Shown here in pieces: positions 17,844-26,751 of a stretch of 64,000 nucleotides of DNA. Source of the stretch: Candidimonas nitroreducens. Its GTDB lineage: Bacteria > Pseudomonadota > Gammaproteobacteria > Burkholderiales > Burkholderiaceae_B. The stretch spans positions 116,085-180,084 of the forward strand of contig NZ_NJIH01000012.1 of the NCBI RefSeq assembly GCF_002209565.1, read 5' to 3'. Each line of letters begins with the position of its first letter. Position 1 is the first letter of the stretch. Under the pieces are notes generated by a model. That model saw only the letters and a list, made by a program, of their open reading frames with translations. It was not told the DNA's origin and searched no databases. A program made the translations under genes and the position numbers.

Positions 17844-19127
17844 TCAGAAGCGCGCCCCCGCAAAATGCGCCAGGCCGGCGCCGCATTCGTAGACGAACTC
17901 GCGCAGGCCACGCCAGCCCATGGCCCGCAAGGGTGTGAGCGGCAGCGGCATGTCTTCCCGGGATATCTCGCCGGCGGCCAGGCGTGCGAACCATAGCCCG
18001 AAAACGGTGCCCGTGCCGATGCCGCGCCCGTTATAGCCGCTGAAAACAAACAGATTGGGTGCCGGCTCGTGGAAGCGCGGCAGGCAATCGGCCGTCATGC
18101 CTATGGTACCGAACCACTCGTGCTCGAAGCGCACGGCGCCAAGCTCGGGAAACAGTCTCGACAGACTGCGGCGCGCCCAGTCGCGATGCGCCGCGAGGCA
18201 GGCACCGCGCAACGCACCGACGCTGCCGAACACCAGGCGGCCAGCCGCGTCCAGGCGCATGGAGGACAGCACCCGATTGGTATCCCAGGCGCCTTCCCCA
18301 CCCGGCAAGATGAGCCGCGGCGACAACGGCGCCGTGGCGAAATTGAAATAAGGAAACGCGGTAAGTTCCGCGCGCAGCGCGCGCCATTGGCCGCTGCGAT
18401 CTGTATAGGCGTTGGTGGCGAGCAGCACGCGGCGCGCCGTAACGCTGGCGCCGCCGGCCACCTCCAGCCGCCAGCCATCGCCCGCCGCGCGCCAGGACAA
18501 GACCGGACTTGCCGTATGGATGCGGGCGCCGCAACGCAAGGCCGCGGCGGCCAGGCCACGCACATAGGCCAGCGGCTGTATGGTGCCCGCGCGCAGATCC
18601 AGCAAAGAACCGCGATAGGCGCGCGTACCGACCCGCCGGGCCGTCTGCTCGGCATCGAGCAGGCGCACCGGTGCGCCCAGCCGGCCCCATTGCTGCGCGC
18701 GGCGGCGGATTTCCGCCAGCCCCCGCGCGCCCAGCGCGCAATGCAGCGTGCCGCGGCGCACGGCTTCGCAGGCAATGCGATGGCGCTCGATGATGTCGTA
18801 GACCAGCGTGGGAGCATTGCCCAGCACCTCGAGCAGGCGTGAACCGTAAACAGGGCCCAGCACACGCGGCAATTCGTCGGGCATCACCCACATGCCGGCG
18901 TTGACCAGCCCGACATTGCGCCCCGAGCCGCCGAAGCCAGGGCCGCGAGCTTCCAGCACCACGCAATCGATGCCCCGCTCGGCCAGGTGCAGCGCCGCCG
19001 AAAGGCCCGTGAAGCCGGCCCCGACGATGACAAGCTCGGCCTGCGTATCCGCCACCAGCGCGGAAGTGCGCGGCGCGAGCGGCGCGCTAGCCTCCCACAG
19101 GCCATGAGTACGCTTATCTCCATCCAT
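17844..19127 (-). CDS. amaA: FAD-dependent L-pipecolate oxidase, copy 1
   Basis: A 427-residue DAO-family flavoenzyme, the length of Pseudomonas AmaA (428), predicted to oxidise L-pipecolate to piperideine-6-carboxylate. The N-terminal HGLWEASAP is followed by the dinucleotide motif ELVIVGAGFTGLSAALHLAE, then GFGGSGRNVGLVNAGMWVMP, LRAGTIQPLAYVRGLA and the C-terminal FSGYNGRGIGTGTVFG. The ATG at 19127 is chosen because it has a GGCGGAG ribosome site and the family N-terminus begins there; the open frame upstream is arginine- and cysteine-rich and non-homologous. It heads the amaA-amaB-porter run and is divergent from a LysR gene. Confidence 0.86.
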   Translation of the reverse strand: MDGDKRTHGLWEASAPLAPRTSALVADTQAELVIVGAGFTGLSAALHLAERGIDCVVLEARGPGFGGSGRNVGLVNAGMWVMPDELPRVLGPVYGSRLLEVLGNAPTLVYDIIERHRIACEAVRRGTLHCALGARGLAEIRRRAQQWGRLGAPVRLLDAEQTARRVGTRAYRGSLLDLRAGTIQPLAYVRGLAAAALRCGARIHTASPVLSWRAAGDGWRLEVAGGASVTARRVLLATNAYTDRSGQWRALRAELTAFPYFNFATAPLSPRLILPGGEGAWDTNRVLSSMRLDAAGRLVFGSVGALRGACLAAHRDWARRSLSRLFPELGAVRFEHEWFGTIGMTADCLPRFHEPAPNLFVFSGYNGRGIGTGTVFGLWFARLAAGEISREDMPLPLTPLRAMGWRGLREFVYECGAGLAHFAGARF

Positions 19128-19385
19128 GCGGCAGTGCTCCGCCAGGGTTCTGTCGCCATGATACTGCGCGCATGCCGCCACGCACAGCATGGCGGCCGCC
19201 CGATGCGTGAGGATAAAACCAGGCCGCAGGCAGCGCGGCGGCGGCCTGCGCAGCACACATCTCAAAGCACACACCTCGAAGCACAAGCGAGGCCACGCCG
19301 CCGGCCCGCGGCCTGCAAGGCTACAATCAAGGCTCGATTCCCCTGCGGCCGCCGGCCATTCCCCTTCATACGCCACGCAGACGAC

Positions 19386-20327
19386 ATGACCGGCAACAAG
19401 CTCAATGCGCTATTCGGACGGCTCAGGCTCAGGCAGCTGAATCTGCTGATCGCCATCGGCCGGCACAACTCCCTGCGCCAGGCGGCCGCAGAGCTGGTCA
19501 TGACGCAATCGGCCGCAAGCAAGGCGCTGGGCGAGGTCGAATCCATCTTGGGCGACCCGCTGTTCGAAAGGCGGCGCGACGGCCTGTACCCGAACCGGCT
19601 GGGCGAATGCGCCATCAACTATGCGCACGTCATACACCGCGACGTCGTTGCCCTGTCGGACGAGCTCGATGAAATCCGACACGGACGGGGCGGCAAGGTC
19701 AGGGTCGGGGTGATCATGGGCGGGGTGCCGACGGTGCTCAAGGATGCCATCGCCCAGGTCTGTGCGGACAACCCGGGCATCGTCATCGAGATCCACGAAA
19801 ACACCAGCGCCATCATGCTGTCCATGCTCAACAGCGACAAGCTGGACATGGTCATAGGCAGAACCAGCGTCAGCCCCGACGCCGACGGCTACGACTATCT
19901 GCACCTGGCCGAGGAAAGCATTTCAGTCGTATCGGGCAGCGCCAACCCGCTGGCCCGCAAAAAGCGCCTGGAACTGGCCGAACTGGCCCACCTGCGCTGG
20001 ATCAGCTACCCGAGCCGCGCGCCGCTGAACATACTGCTGCGCCAGGAACTCGGGCGCGCCGGCATCAACAGCGTTGCCACGCCCATAGAAACCGCCTCGA
20101 CCTTCATCACCATCGCGCTGCTCAACGACAGCAGCGACCTGGTGGCGCTGATCCCCACCGACGTCGCCGGCTTTTTCGCCAAGCAGGGCCTGATCTCCAT
20201 CCTGCCAGTAGCCCTGCACTCACATGCGCAGCCCTATGGCCTGATCACGCGCAAGCGGCGCAACCTGAGCCGCGCCGCCAAGATCTTCATCGAAGCCATC
20301 GCCGGGCAGCGCGGCGCGCAGGCCTAG
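19386..20327 (+). CDS. LysR-family regulator, probably of the amaA/amaB operon
   Basis: A 313-residue LysR-type regulator. The winged helix-turn-helix sits at about residues 10-70 (LRQLNLLIAIGRHNSLRQAA, then MTQSAASKALGEVE), followed by a periplasmic-binding-like effector domain starting at GKVRVGVIMGG. It is divergent from amaA with a 258-bp shared upstream region, the usual layout for LysR control of its neighbour. The ATG at 19386 matches the family N-terminus; the open frame further upstream covers the amaA promoter and 5' end and is not coding. It is convergent with the DHDPS-like gene, 21 bp away. Confidence 0.9.
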   Translation: MTGNKLNALFGRLRLRQLNLLIAIGRHNSLRQAAAELVMTQSAASKALGEVESILGDPLFERRRDGLYPNRLGECAINYAHVIHRDVVALSDELDEIRHGRGGKVRVGVIMGGVPTVLKDAIAQVCADNPGIVIEIHENTSAIMLSMLNSDKLDMVIGRTSVSPDADGYDYLHLAEESISVVSGSANPLARKKRLELAELAHLRWISYPSRAPLNILLRQELGRAGINSVATPIETASTFITIALLNDSSDLVALIPTDVAGFFAKQGLISILPVALHSHAQPYGLITRKRRNLSRAAKIFIEAIAGQRGAQA

Positions 20328-20348
20328 CCGCCCCTGACACAGGGCTGC

Positions 20349-21281
20349 CTACCTGGCCCAGCGCAGCACCAGCGGATCGAGCCTGCGGGCCGTTTCCAGC
20401 AGGCCGGCCCGCACCTCGGGCAGCATGGGCGGGAACGGATGGCGCCCGCCGGCCCAGCCGATGATGCCGCCTTCCTGCATCAAGGCCTTGCTGGTCAGGA
20501 TGCCGCCCTGGCGGTTCTCGTAGTTGATCAGCGGCAGCCACTGCTGATAAAGGGCCGCGGCCCGTTCGCGATCCCCCGCGAAATAACTGTCGACGATGGT
20601 CTTGATGCCGTCGGGATAGCCGCCGCCGGTCATGGCGCCCGTCGCGCCGGCGTCCAGGTCGGGCAGCAAGGTAATGGCCTCCTCTCCGTCCCAGGGCCCT
20701 TCGATGCTGTCGCCGCCCAGGCGGATGAGCTCGCGCAGCTTGGACGCCGCGCCGGGCATCTCGATCTTGAAATACGCCACTTGCTCGATCTCTTTGGCCA
20801 GCCGGGCCAGGAACGGCGCCGACATCTGGGCTCCGCTCATGGGCGCGTCCTGGATCATGACGGGAATGTCGACCGCATCGGACAGGCGCGCGTAGAACTC
20901 GTAGATCTGCGCCTCGCCGCAACGTATGGTCGCGCCGTGGTAAGGCGGCATCAGCATCACCATGGCCGCGCCGTGATCCTTGGCGTGGCGGTTGCGCGCA
21001 ATGCAGATGTCGGTGCTGTAGTGCGAGGTGGTGACAATGACGGGCACGCGGCCCTGGACGTGCGCGAGTATCGTTTCCGTGAGCACCGCGCGTTCCTGAT
21101 CCGAAATGGCGAACTGCTCGGAAAAATTGGCCAGGATACCCAGGCCGTCCGAGCCCGCGGCAATCATGAAATCGACGCAGCGCTTCTGCCCTTCCAGGTC
21201 GAGGCTGCCGTCCTCATGAAAGATAGTGGGTACGACGGGATACACGCCCTTGTAGCGTGGGGTGCGGACGGGCTGGTTCAT
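20349..21281 (-). CDS. DHDPS-superfamily lyase/hydratase, non-DapA type
   Basis: A 310-residue (beta/alpha)8-barrel aldolase-class protein. The Schiff-base lysine is Lys172 in AYFKIEMPG. The position 28 residues before it, normally the tyrosine of the YNxP motif, is Gln144 in VMIQDAPMSG. The GTTGE motif of DapA is replaced by ILANFSEQF. It is therefore not a lysine-biosynthesis DapA. Such divergent members often act on keto-deoxy sugar acids, and that role is inferred here from the SMP-30 lactonase upstream. It is the last gene of a minus-strand operon, 232 bp after the beta-propeller gene. The exact reaction is unknown. Confidence 0.8.
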   Translation of the reverse strand: MNQPVRTPRYKGVYPVVPTIFHEDGSLDLEGQKRCVDFMIAAGSDGLGILANFSEQFAISDQERAVLTETILAHVQGRVPVIVTTSHYSTDICIARNRHAKDHGAAMVMLMPPYHGATIRCGEAQIYEFYARLSDAVDIPVMIQDAPMSGAQMSAPFLARLAKEIEQVAYFKIEMPGAASKLRELIRLGGDSIEGPWDGEEAITLLPDLDAGATGAMTGGGYPDGIKTIVDSYFAGDRERAAALYQQWLPLINYENRQGGILTSKALMQEGGIIGWAGGRHPFPPMLPEVRAGLLETARRLDPLVLRWAR

Positions 21282-21513
21282 GGTCGATAAGCTCCGGGCA
21301 AGAATTCAGGTAAGCCAGTGTGGCGCGGCGCGCCGGCCGCGTCCAATGAATAATTTCCACTCTGCGTTCGCATTCTGGAATCTCAAGCAGTGCGCAGCGT
21401 GCGGCAGGGCGGCAGCCGGCGCGGCAATGCGGCCGCCGGGCCGAAGCCACCCCGCAGCCCAGCCTATGCGCCACGGCATTCGCCGCGGCGCATGCGTCGG
21501 GCGGAGTGGCTTC

Positions 21514-22446
21514 TTAGACGAACACCACTTTCGAGACATCCGGCTCGCGCTGCGTCCGGATGTAGCGCTGGATCGACAAATCGTCCGTATCCAGAACGGC
21601 CACCCTGTCGTCGTCCTGCGAAACAAACGCCAGCGCACGGGATGGGTGGAATGACACGGCAATGGCTCGCGCCTCGAGCTTGAGGTAGGCCGTTTCGTTC
21701 AGATTGTCCGGGCTCACCACGGACAGGCTGCAATCGCCGTAATTGGACACGAACAGGCGCCCGTCCCGGAACAGATTGATGCGCGTCGGGTCGCTGCGCG
21801 AGGCGGCGACGCAGCGCACGCGCATCGTCGCCGTATCGATGGCCGCCAGGGTGTTGCTCCAGCGGTTGGTGACATACAGCGTCTGCTCGTCTGCGCTAAG
21901 GCAGCAGCCTTCGGGCTTCTGGCCGGGCGCGCACAGCAAAGGGGCCGCCAGGGGATCCCAGGGAGACACCTTGGCCACGGTGTGCGACAGCAGGTTCATG
22001 CAATACGCGGCCGTGCCGTCGCGCGTCAGCGCGAACAAATGGCTCTTGATGCCGGCCGAGGACACGGCCCGCTTCGGCCCCGCATCCGCCGCGGGTTCAT
22101 CCAGAACCAGCAGGGTAGACTTCTCTTCGCTCAGGACATAGAGCCGGTCGCGGCTGTCCATCTGCATGCCGTGCAGGCGATTGTAGGGCGACAGATCAAT
22201 GGTGCGCACCAGGCGCCCGCCGGCGATGTCCACCTGGAACAGCACGTGCCCGCCGGCGCCGCTGTGCCCCGATGTTTCGACGCCGTAGTGTCCGATCCAG
22301 GCGGTACGGCCCGCGCCATCGGTCACAAACTCGTGCGGATAGCGATCCAGTTCCAATGTATGGAAGCGCTCTCCGGTTGCGATGTCGTACCAGCTTATGC
22401 AATGGCTGCATTTTTCCACCAGCAGCAGTGTTTCTCGTGCCGTCAT
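21514..22446 (-). CDS. YncE/NHL-like beta-propeller protein, no signal peptide
   Basis: A 310-residue all-beta protein with repeating blade motifs. Examples are KSHLFALTRDGTAAYCMNLL, GCCLSADEQTLYVTNRWSNT, INLFRDGRLFVSNYGDCSLS and AVSFHPSRALAFVSQDDDRV, and several blades end in VAVLD- or LAAID-type strands. This is the pattern of YncE/cytochrome-d1-like propellers. The N-terminus shows no secretion signal, so it is predicted cytosolic. Its ATG overlaps the stop of the SMP-30 gene by four bases (ATGA), implying translational coupling and joint function. It could be a second lactonase-like propeller or a scaffold; no catalytic residues were recognised. Confidence 0.75.
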   Translation of the reverse strand: MTARETLLLVEKCSHCISWYDIATGERFHTLELDRYPHEFVTDGAGRTAWIGHYGVETSGHSGAGGHVLFQVDIAGGRLVRTIDLSPYNRLHGMQMDSRDRLYVLSEEKSTLLVLDEPAADAGPKRAVSSAGIKSHLFALTRDGTAAYCMNLLSHTVAKVSPWDPLAAPLLCAPGQKPEGCCLSADEQTLYVTNRWSNTLAAIDTATMRVRCVAASRSDPTRINLFRDGRLFVSNYGDCSLSVVSPDNLNETAYLKLEARAIAVSFHPSRALAFVSQDDDRVAVLDTDDLSIQRYIRTQREPDVSKVVFV

Positions 22447-23357
22447 TTCTGTAGTCCTTGGGTATTGAGGTGTATGCGATACAGTGAGCTGGTGGCGCAG
22501 ATGTACAGCCAGTCCGAGTGCGTACCGCCGAATGTCACATTGGCGACGACTTCGGGCACGGGAATTTCGGCCAGGCGCCGGCCGTCGGGGTGATAGATCT
22601 GCACGCCCGAGGCGCTGCTGGTGTACAGCCACCCCTGCCGATCGAGCCTGAATCCGTCCGGCAGGCCCGGCTCGATCTCGGCGAAGACGCGCGGATCGGA
22701 CAGCGTTCCGCCGCTGCCCACGGTAAAGGCCACGATGTGATGCTTGCCGCGCCCGTCGGTACGCAGCGCCGCCGACGTATCCGATACATACAAAATGCGC
22801 TCGTCGGGGGAAAAGGCCAGGCCGTTGGGTTCGTCGACATAGTCGGTGGCGATGTCCAGGGCCTGCGACCTGGGGTCGTAGCGGAACACATAGTTGTGCC
22901 GCAGCTCCGGATCGGCCTTGTGGCCTTCGCGGTCGGACAAGATGCCATAGGGGGGATCGCTGAACCAGATCGTGCCGTCGCGGCGCACGACGAGGTCGTT
23001 GGGCGAATTCAGGCGGCGCCCCTGATAATGATCCACGACGACCTCGTCTTGAGCAGCGACAAGCCCGTGGCTCAGTCGCGTGCGCAGGATGGCCCGCCGG
23101 CCGTGCGAGCAATGCAGCAGGCTGCCGTCGGCCTCGCGGTAATGGCCGTTGGTGTATCCGGCCGCATCGCGCCACACCGACAAGCCATCCCGCTCGCGCC
23201 AGCATAGTATCCGGTCGTTGGGTATGTCGCTCCACAGCAGCGCCCCGGCCTCTTCCACCCAGACCGGGCCTTCACTCCAGGCCGCACCGGTGGCGAGCTT
23301 CTCGAGGCGCGAGTCGGGCCTGAGTACCGCCCTGGCGGTGTCGTCGAAAATCCTCAT
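22443..23357 (-). CDS. SMP-30/gluconolactonase family lactonase
   Basis: A 304-residue six-bladed propeller of the SMP-30/gluconolactonase/LRE family, expected to hydrolyse a sugar lactone to an aldonic acid using a bound divalent metal. Visible features are EGPVWVEEAGALLWSDIPND with the metal-binding glutamate, LNSPNDLVVRRDGTIWFSDP with the conserved asparagine, PNGLAFSPDERILYVSDT with another Asn and Asp, and LPDGFRLDRQGWLY. A GAGGAA ribosome site precedes the ATG at 23357. It overlaps the next gene by 4 bp and follows the cytochrome b561 gene by 41 bp. Confidence 0.9.
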   Translation of the reverse strand: MRIFDDTARAVLRPDSRLEKLATGAAWSEGPVWVEEAGALLWSDIPNDRILCWRERDGLSVWRDAAGYTNGHYREADGSLLHCSHGRRAILRTRLSHGLVAAQDEVVVDHYQGRRLNSPNDLVVRRDGTIWFSDPPYGILSDREGHKADPELRHNYVFRYDPRSQALDIATDYVDEPNGLAFSPDERILYVSDTSAALRTDGRGKHHIVAFTVGSGGTLSDPRVFAEIEPGLPDGFRLDRQGWLYTSSASGVQIYHPDGRRLAEIPVPEVVANVTFGGTHSDWLYICATSSLYRIHLNTQGLQK

Positions 23358-23398
23358 GGTTCCTCGGTTCCTTCGTACAGATCGATGATCCGTCACGC

Positions 23399-24238
23399 TC
23401 AGCGCCCGGCTCCACGGCGCGGCATGCCGCCCCGCCCGCCGGCGGCAGACATTCCCCACAAGGGCCGGCCGCGCAACAGCGCGCGCCACTGTTGCGCGGT
23501 GTAACGGCGGATGCCCGGGCCTATGGGCGGCAGGCGATTGCCGGGCAGGCCGGGCTCGGGCCCCCAGATGGCCTGATACGTATCGATGCAGCGCCCTTGC
23601 CGCTGCCAGCACGCCAGCACCAGGACATAAGCGGCCCACCACCCGGCCAGCACCACGAACATCCAGCGCGGCGCGTCGGCAACGACCAGGCCCAGCACAA
23701 TGATTGGAACGGCGCAGGCGATCAGGAGCCAACCCAGAAGCTTGTGCAAGCGCTCGAATACCCGGCGGCGGCGGGTCATGATGTAATGATCCCCCGCACC
23801 CGCCTGGCGCCGTACGCCGGGCGACATATCCGTCGGCCCGCCCTTCGAGCCGCGCAACAGGCCCGACAGGCCCTGCGCAGCCCCCAGGCCCAGCAGCAGC
23901 CAACCGGCCCAGGCATGCACGCCGGCCAGCGCGGTGCCCCGCGCATCCGCATTGTCCCAAGCCAGCAGCAGCGCCAGGGCGGCTGCGGCCAGCCCGGCCG
24001 TCTGCAGCGCCAGATGGGCGCGCCACCACCATTTGTTGTCCAGCTCGGCAGGCCAGTCCTGCCCGGGCAACACCTTGAGATAGCGGGCGATCAGGCCGCC
24101 CAACGGAATCAGGATGCCCCAGGCCAATACCATCAGGCGCCCATGCCAGGCCGCCCAGCCGGCAAGATGGTGCCCGGCCGCGCCCGACACCGGCGTCCAC
24201 AGCCAGTCCCAGCATGCCGCCAGGACTTGCGGGCTCAC
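23399..24238 (-). CDS. Cytochrome b561-domain membrane protein
   Basis: A 279-residue membrane protein with about five or six hydrophobic segments. Four histidines sit in typical b561 helix contexts: HGRLMVLAWGILIPLGGLIA, WRAHLALQTAG, GVHAWAGWLLLGLG and ERLHKLLGWLLIA. They would ligate two hemes for transmembrane electron transfer. After the last helix there is a soluble arginine- and glycine-rich tail with a DTYQAIWGPEPG segment. A GTG start at 24238 is preceded by a GGGAGG ribosome site. Within a sulfatase and sugar-acid operon its electron donor is not obvious; it may take electrons from an oxidase encoded elsewhere. Confidence 0.8.
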   Translation of the reverse strand: MSPQVLAACWDWLWTPVSGAAGHHLAGWAAWHGRLMVLAWGILIPLGGLIARYLKVLPGQDWPAELDNKWWWRAHLALQTAGLAAAALALLLAWDNADARGTALAGVHAWAGWLLLGLGAAQGLSGLLRGSKGGPTDMSPGVRRQAGAGDHYIMTRRRRVFERLHKLLGWLLIACAVPIIVLGLVVADAPRWMFVVLAGWWAAYVLVLACWQRQGRCIDTYQAIWGPEPGLPGNRLPPIGPGIRRYTAQQWRALLRGRPLWGMSAAGGRGGMPRRGAGR

Positions 24239-24263
24239 GACGGCCTCCCCGGCACGCGCGCGC

Positions 24264-25208
24264 TCATGCGATTTCCGCCTTCAATTCCGCCAGGAACAGC
24301 CGCAGCGACTTGATTTTCTCGGCATTGCGGCGAATCAGGATCTGCAGCCTGGGAAGGTTCAGCCCCTCCTGCAGGACGATCTTCACGATCGGCGTTCCGG
24401 CCGGCAACAGCTCCAGCACAGACTCCCGGCTGATCGAGCACAGCCATTGGTGCGCAGCGACAAAGGCGAGGATCACCGCCGGTGACGGGGACTCGATCTG
24501 CGGCTCCAGGGGAACCAGGCCCCGGCTGACGAACTGCGCGTCGAACACGTTCCTGAGCAGCGTGCCCTGGGTGGGCAATACCCACTGCAGCTCGGCGCAT
24601 TCTGAGAGGGAAATCGCCGCGCCCGCCGCACCGCGGGAGCGCAGTATAGGGTTGCCGCGGTGCGCGATCACGCACAGCGCGTCATCTTTTTGCCACAGCT
24701 CCTGGGCATGGAATTCGCGCCGGCTCTCGCCGTTGAGCATGAAGCCGCCGATGGCGCAATCGATTTCACCATCCTTGAGCATCTGCAGCAGCTGCCGGCT
24801 GGTCGAGTCGAACAGCGAAACCGACAGATTGGGCTCGCGCGCGCACATGCGGCCCAGTGCGGCCGGCAGGATCTGCGTCACGACCTGCGAGATCGCCCCG
24901 ATCCTGACCACCTGCCGCGCCTCGGCGGGCGGATGCTGCGCGTCGGACTCGCCGTAGCCCAGCTCTTCCAGGACGATGCTCACCTTGTCCATCAGGCGTG
25001 TGCCGGCGCTGGTGGGCCTGACTCCGCGGTGTTCACGCACGAACAGGGCACAGCCCATGGCCTGCTCGATCTCTCCGACCATGCGGCTGGCGGCCGGCTG
25101 CGACATTTCCAGGCGATCGGCGGCGCCTTGGATGGTGCCGGTATCGCGCAGCGCCGCCAGCAGGCGCAGGTGCCTGAGCCGCAGGGCATCGAAATAGTGT
25201 GGCTTCAC
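24264..25208 (-). CDS. LysR-family regulator within the sulfatase operon
   Basis: A 314-residue LysR-type regulator. The helix-turn-helix region is LRHLRLLAALRDTGTIQGAA followed by EMSQPAASRMVGEIEQ, with an effector domain after VVRIGAISQVV. It starts with GTG at 25208, and that GTG overlaps the sulfatase stop (GTGA), so the regulator is translated together with the sulfatase. Unlike most LysR genes it is not divergent but sits inside the operon it probably controls. The IGGFMLNG region suggests sensing of a small organic acid, but no ligand can be read. Confidence 0.9.
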   Translation of the reverse strand: MKPHYFDALRLRHLRLLAALRDTGTIQGAADRLEMSQPAASRMVGEIEQAMGCALFVREHRGVRPTSAGTRLMDKVSIVLEELGYGESDAQHPPAEARQVVRIGAISQVVTQILPAALGRMCAREPNLSVSLFDSTSRQLLQMLKDGEIDCAIGGFMLNGESRREFHAQELWQKDDALCVIAHRGNPILRSRGAAGAAISLSECAELQWVLPTQGTLLRNVFDAQFVSRGLVPLEPQIESPSPAVILAFVAAHQWLCSISRESVLELLPAGTPIVKIVLQEGLNLPRLQILIRRNAEKIKSLRLFLAELKAEIA

Positions 25209-26707
25209 GATTGGCGGCCGCCAGCAGCGGATTCCTCATTTCCCATGAGCCTCACCTCTTCTCCGGGAATAGGCGTATAGCTGCTGCCGCCGCGCGCCAC
25301 GATAGCCTGTACGCCGCCGTGCCGTTCGATCAAGGCTTCCTGATCGGCCTTTGCCGCGGCATCGGTACGCTCGGGGTCGCAAATACCGGACAGCAGCCCG
25401 CGGAATACCTCCAGCTCGGGCTCGTGCCGTCCGCCGAGCGCGAGGTCATCGAGTTCCTCGGGGTCGTCGCGCAGGTTGAACAACTCGGGGCGGTAGTGGG
25501 TGTAGTGTATGTACTTCAGGTTCCCCCGGCGCAGCATATATGCGCCGCTGACCGAGCCCGCCGCGTGGTACTCGCTGAACGCCACGCGCTGCGCATCGTA
25601 CGGGTTCGAGGCAATGTCGAACAAAGACCGCCCCGGCAGCGCCGTGCCTGCGGCTGGCGCGCCGTGCCCGACGGCGTCCAGGATCGTCGGGTAGCAGTCC
25701 ACCAGCGACACCGGCGTATCGACCCGCGCGCCCGGCCGGACGCGCGGGCCCGCCATGATCAAGGGCACGGCGGCCGACTCTTCATACATGGTGGACTTGC
25801 CCCAAAGGCCGCGCGCGCCCATATTGTCGCCATGGTCGGACAGGAACAGCACCACGGTGTTTTCGGCCAGCCCCTGGGCCTCGAGCGCGTTCAGGATCCG
25901 GCCCACATTGGCGTCCATGAAAGAGCACAGGCCGAAATACGAAGCGATGGCGATGCGCCGCTGCGCATCGCTCTCGAAGTACGAATCGAAACGGTAGCAA
26001 TCGTCCCATTGCTGCACCCACGGATGCAGGCTGCGCGCCGCCCGCTTGGGCATGGGAATGGCGTCGGGGTCGTACAGCGCATAGTATTCGGGCGGCGCGA
26101 TCAGCGGCGAGTGCGGCGCGATGAACGAGGTGAACAGCACCCAGGGCCGCTCGCGCCGGGCCTTGCCGTGATCCTGCAGCCACTGCACGGTTCTGGCCGT
26201 GATGTCGCGGTCGTATTCGATGTATGTGCTCTCGCCCGGGCCTATGCTGTGGGCCAGATCCCTGGACTGGTACCGCACCGGCAGCGGATTGCGGATCAGG
26301 CCGTAAAGATCCCCTACACCCGCCTCGATGTGCATGGGAATGATCTGTTCGCTGAAGCCGCCGTCGACCTGCTCGCTGGCGTAGTGCAATTTGCCGATGG
26401 AAACCACCTCGTGGCCGGCGTCGCGCAGATAGTGGGCCCAACTGGGCGGATTGCCGTCGTAGGCGATGGCGTTGTCCCAGCACCGGTTGTCGTGCACATA
26501 GCGCCCGGTGGCCAACGCGGCCCGCGCCGGCACGCAGATCGGCGAGTTGGTATAGGCATTGCCAAACACCGTTCCGCGCGCGGCCAGTCGATCCAGGTTG
26601 GGCGTGCGCACCATCGGGTGGCCATTGCAGCCGAGCATTTTCTTGTTGTGCTCGTCATTCATGATGATGAGCAGATTGGGGGACTGGGTGGGCGAATTTA
26701 CGGCCAT
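25205..26707 (-). CDS. Type I sulfatase, cytosolic (choline-sulfatase/arylsulfatase-like)
   Basis: A 500-residue alkaline-phosphatase-superfamily sulfatase. The formylglycine signature reads NSPICVPARAALATGRYVH, with Cys58 in the CxPxR core to be converted to formylglycine. Metal ligands are suggested by LLIIMNDEHN near residue 18 and by FLSDHGDNMG. There is no signal peptide, so it should act on an imported sulfate ester in the cytosol. The Bug protein gene 44 bp upstream and the lactonase and DHDPS-like genes downstream point to a sulfated or otherwise esterified sugar-acid substrate. Phosphonate monoester hydrolases share this fold and are an alternative. No dedicated sulfatase-modifying enzyme gene is nearby. 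Confidence 0.88.
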   Translation of the reverse strand: MAVNSPTQSPNLLIIMNDEHNKKMLGCNGHPMVRTPNLDRLAARGTVFGNAYTNSPICVPARAALATGRYVHDNRCWDNAIAYDGNPPSWAHYLRDAGHEVVSIGKLHYASEQVDGGFSEQIIPMHIEAGVGDLYGLIRNPLPVRYQSRDLAHSIGPGESTYIEYDRDITARTVQWLQDHGKARRERPWVLFTSFIAPHSPLIAPPEYYALYDPDAIPMPKRAARSLHPWVQQWDDCYRFDSYFESDAQRRIAIASYFGLCSFMDANVGRILNALEAQGLAENTVVLFLSDHGDNMGARGLWGKSTMYEESAAVPLIMAGPRVRPGARVDTPVSLVDCYPTILDAVGHGAPAAGTALPGRSLFDIASNPYDAQRVAFSEYHAAGSVSGAYMLRRGNLKYIHYTHYRPELFNLRDDPEELDDLALGGRHEPELEVFRGLLSGICDPERTDAAAKADQEALIERHGGVQAIVARGGSSYTPIPGEEVRLMGNEESAAGGRQS

Positions 26708-26751
26708 GCTCTCAGCTTCGGAAAGAAAATCGGAAATACCCGGAAGTCAGG

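Noticed and set aside
16445..17938. 497-codon plus-strand frame opposite amaB
   Set aside because: Antisense shadow of the aldehyde dehydrogenase gene, with compositional bias and no motif.
20349..21281. Calling this gene dapA
   Set aside because: The catalytic tyrosine and GTTGE motifs of dihydrodipicolinate synthase are missing and the neighbours are catabolic.
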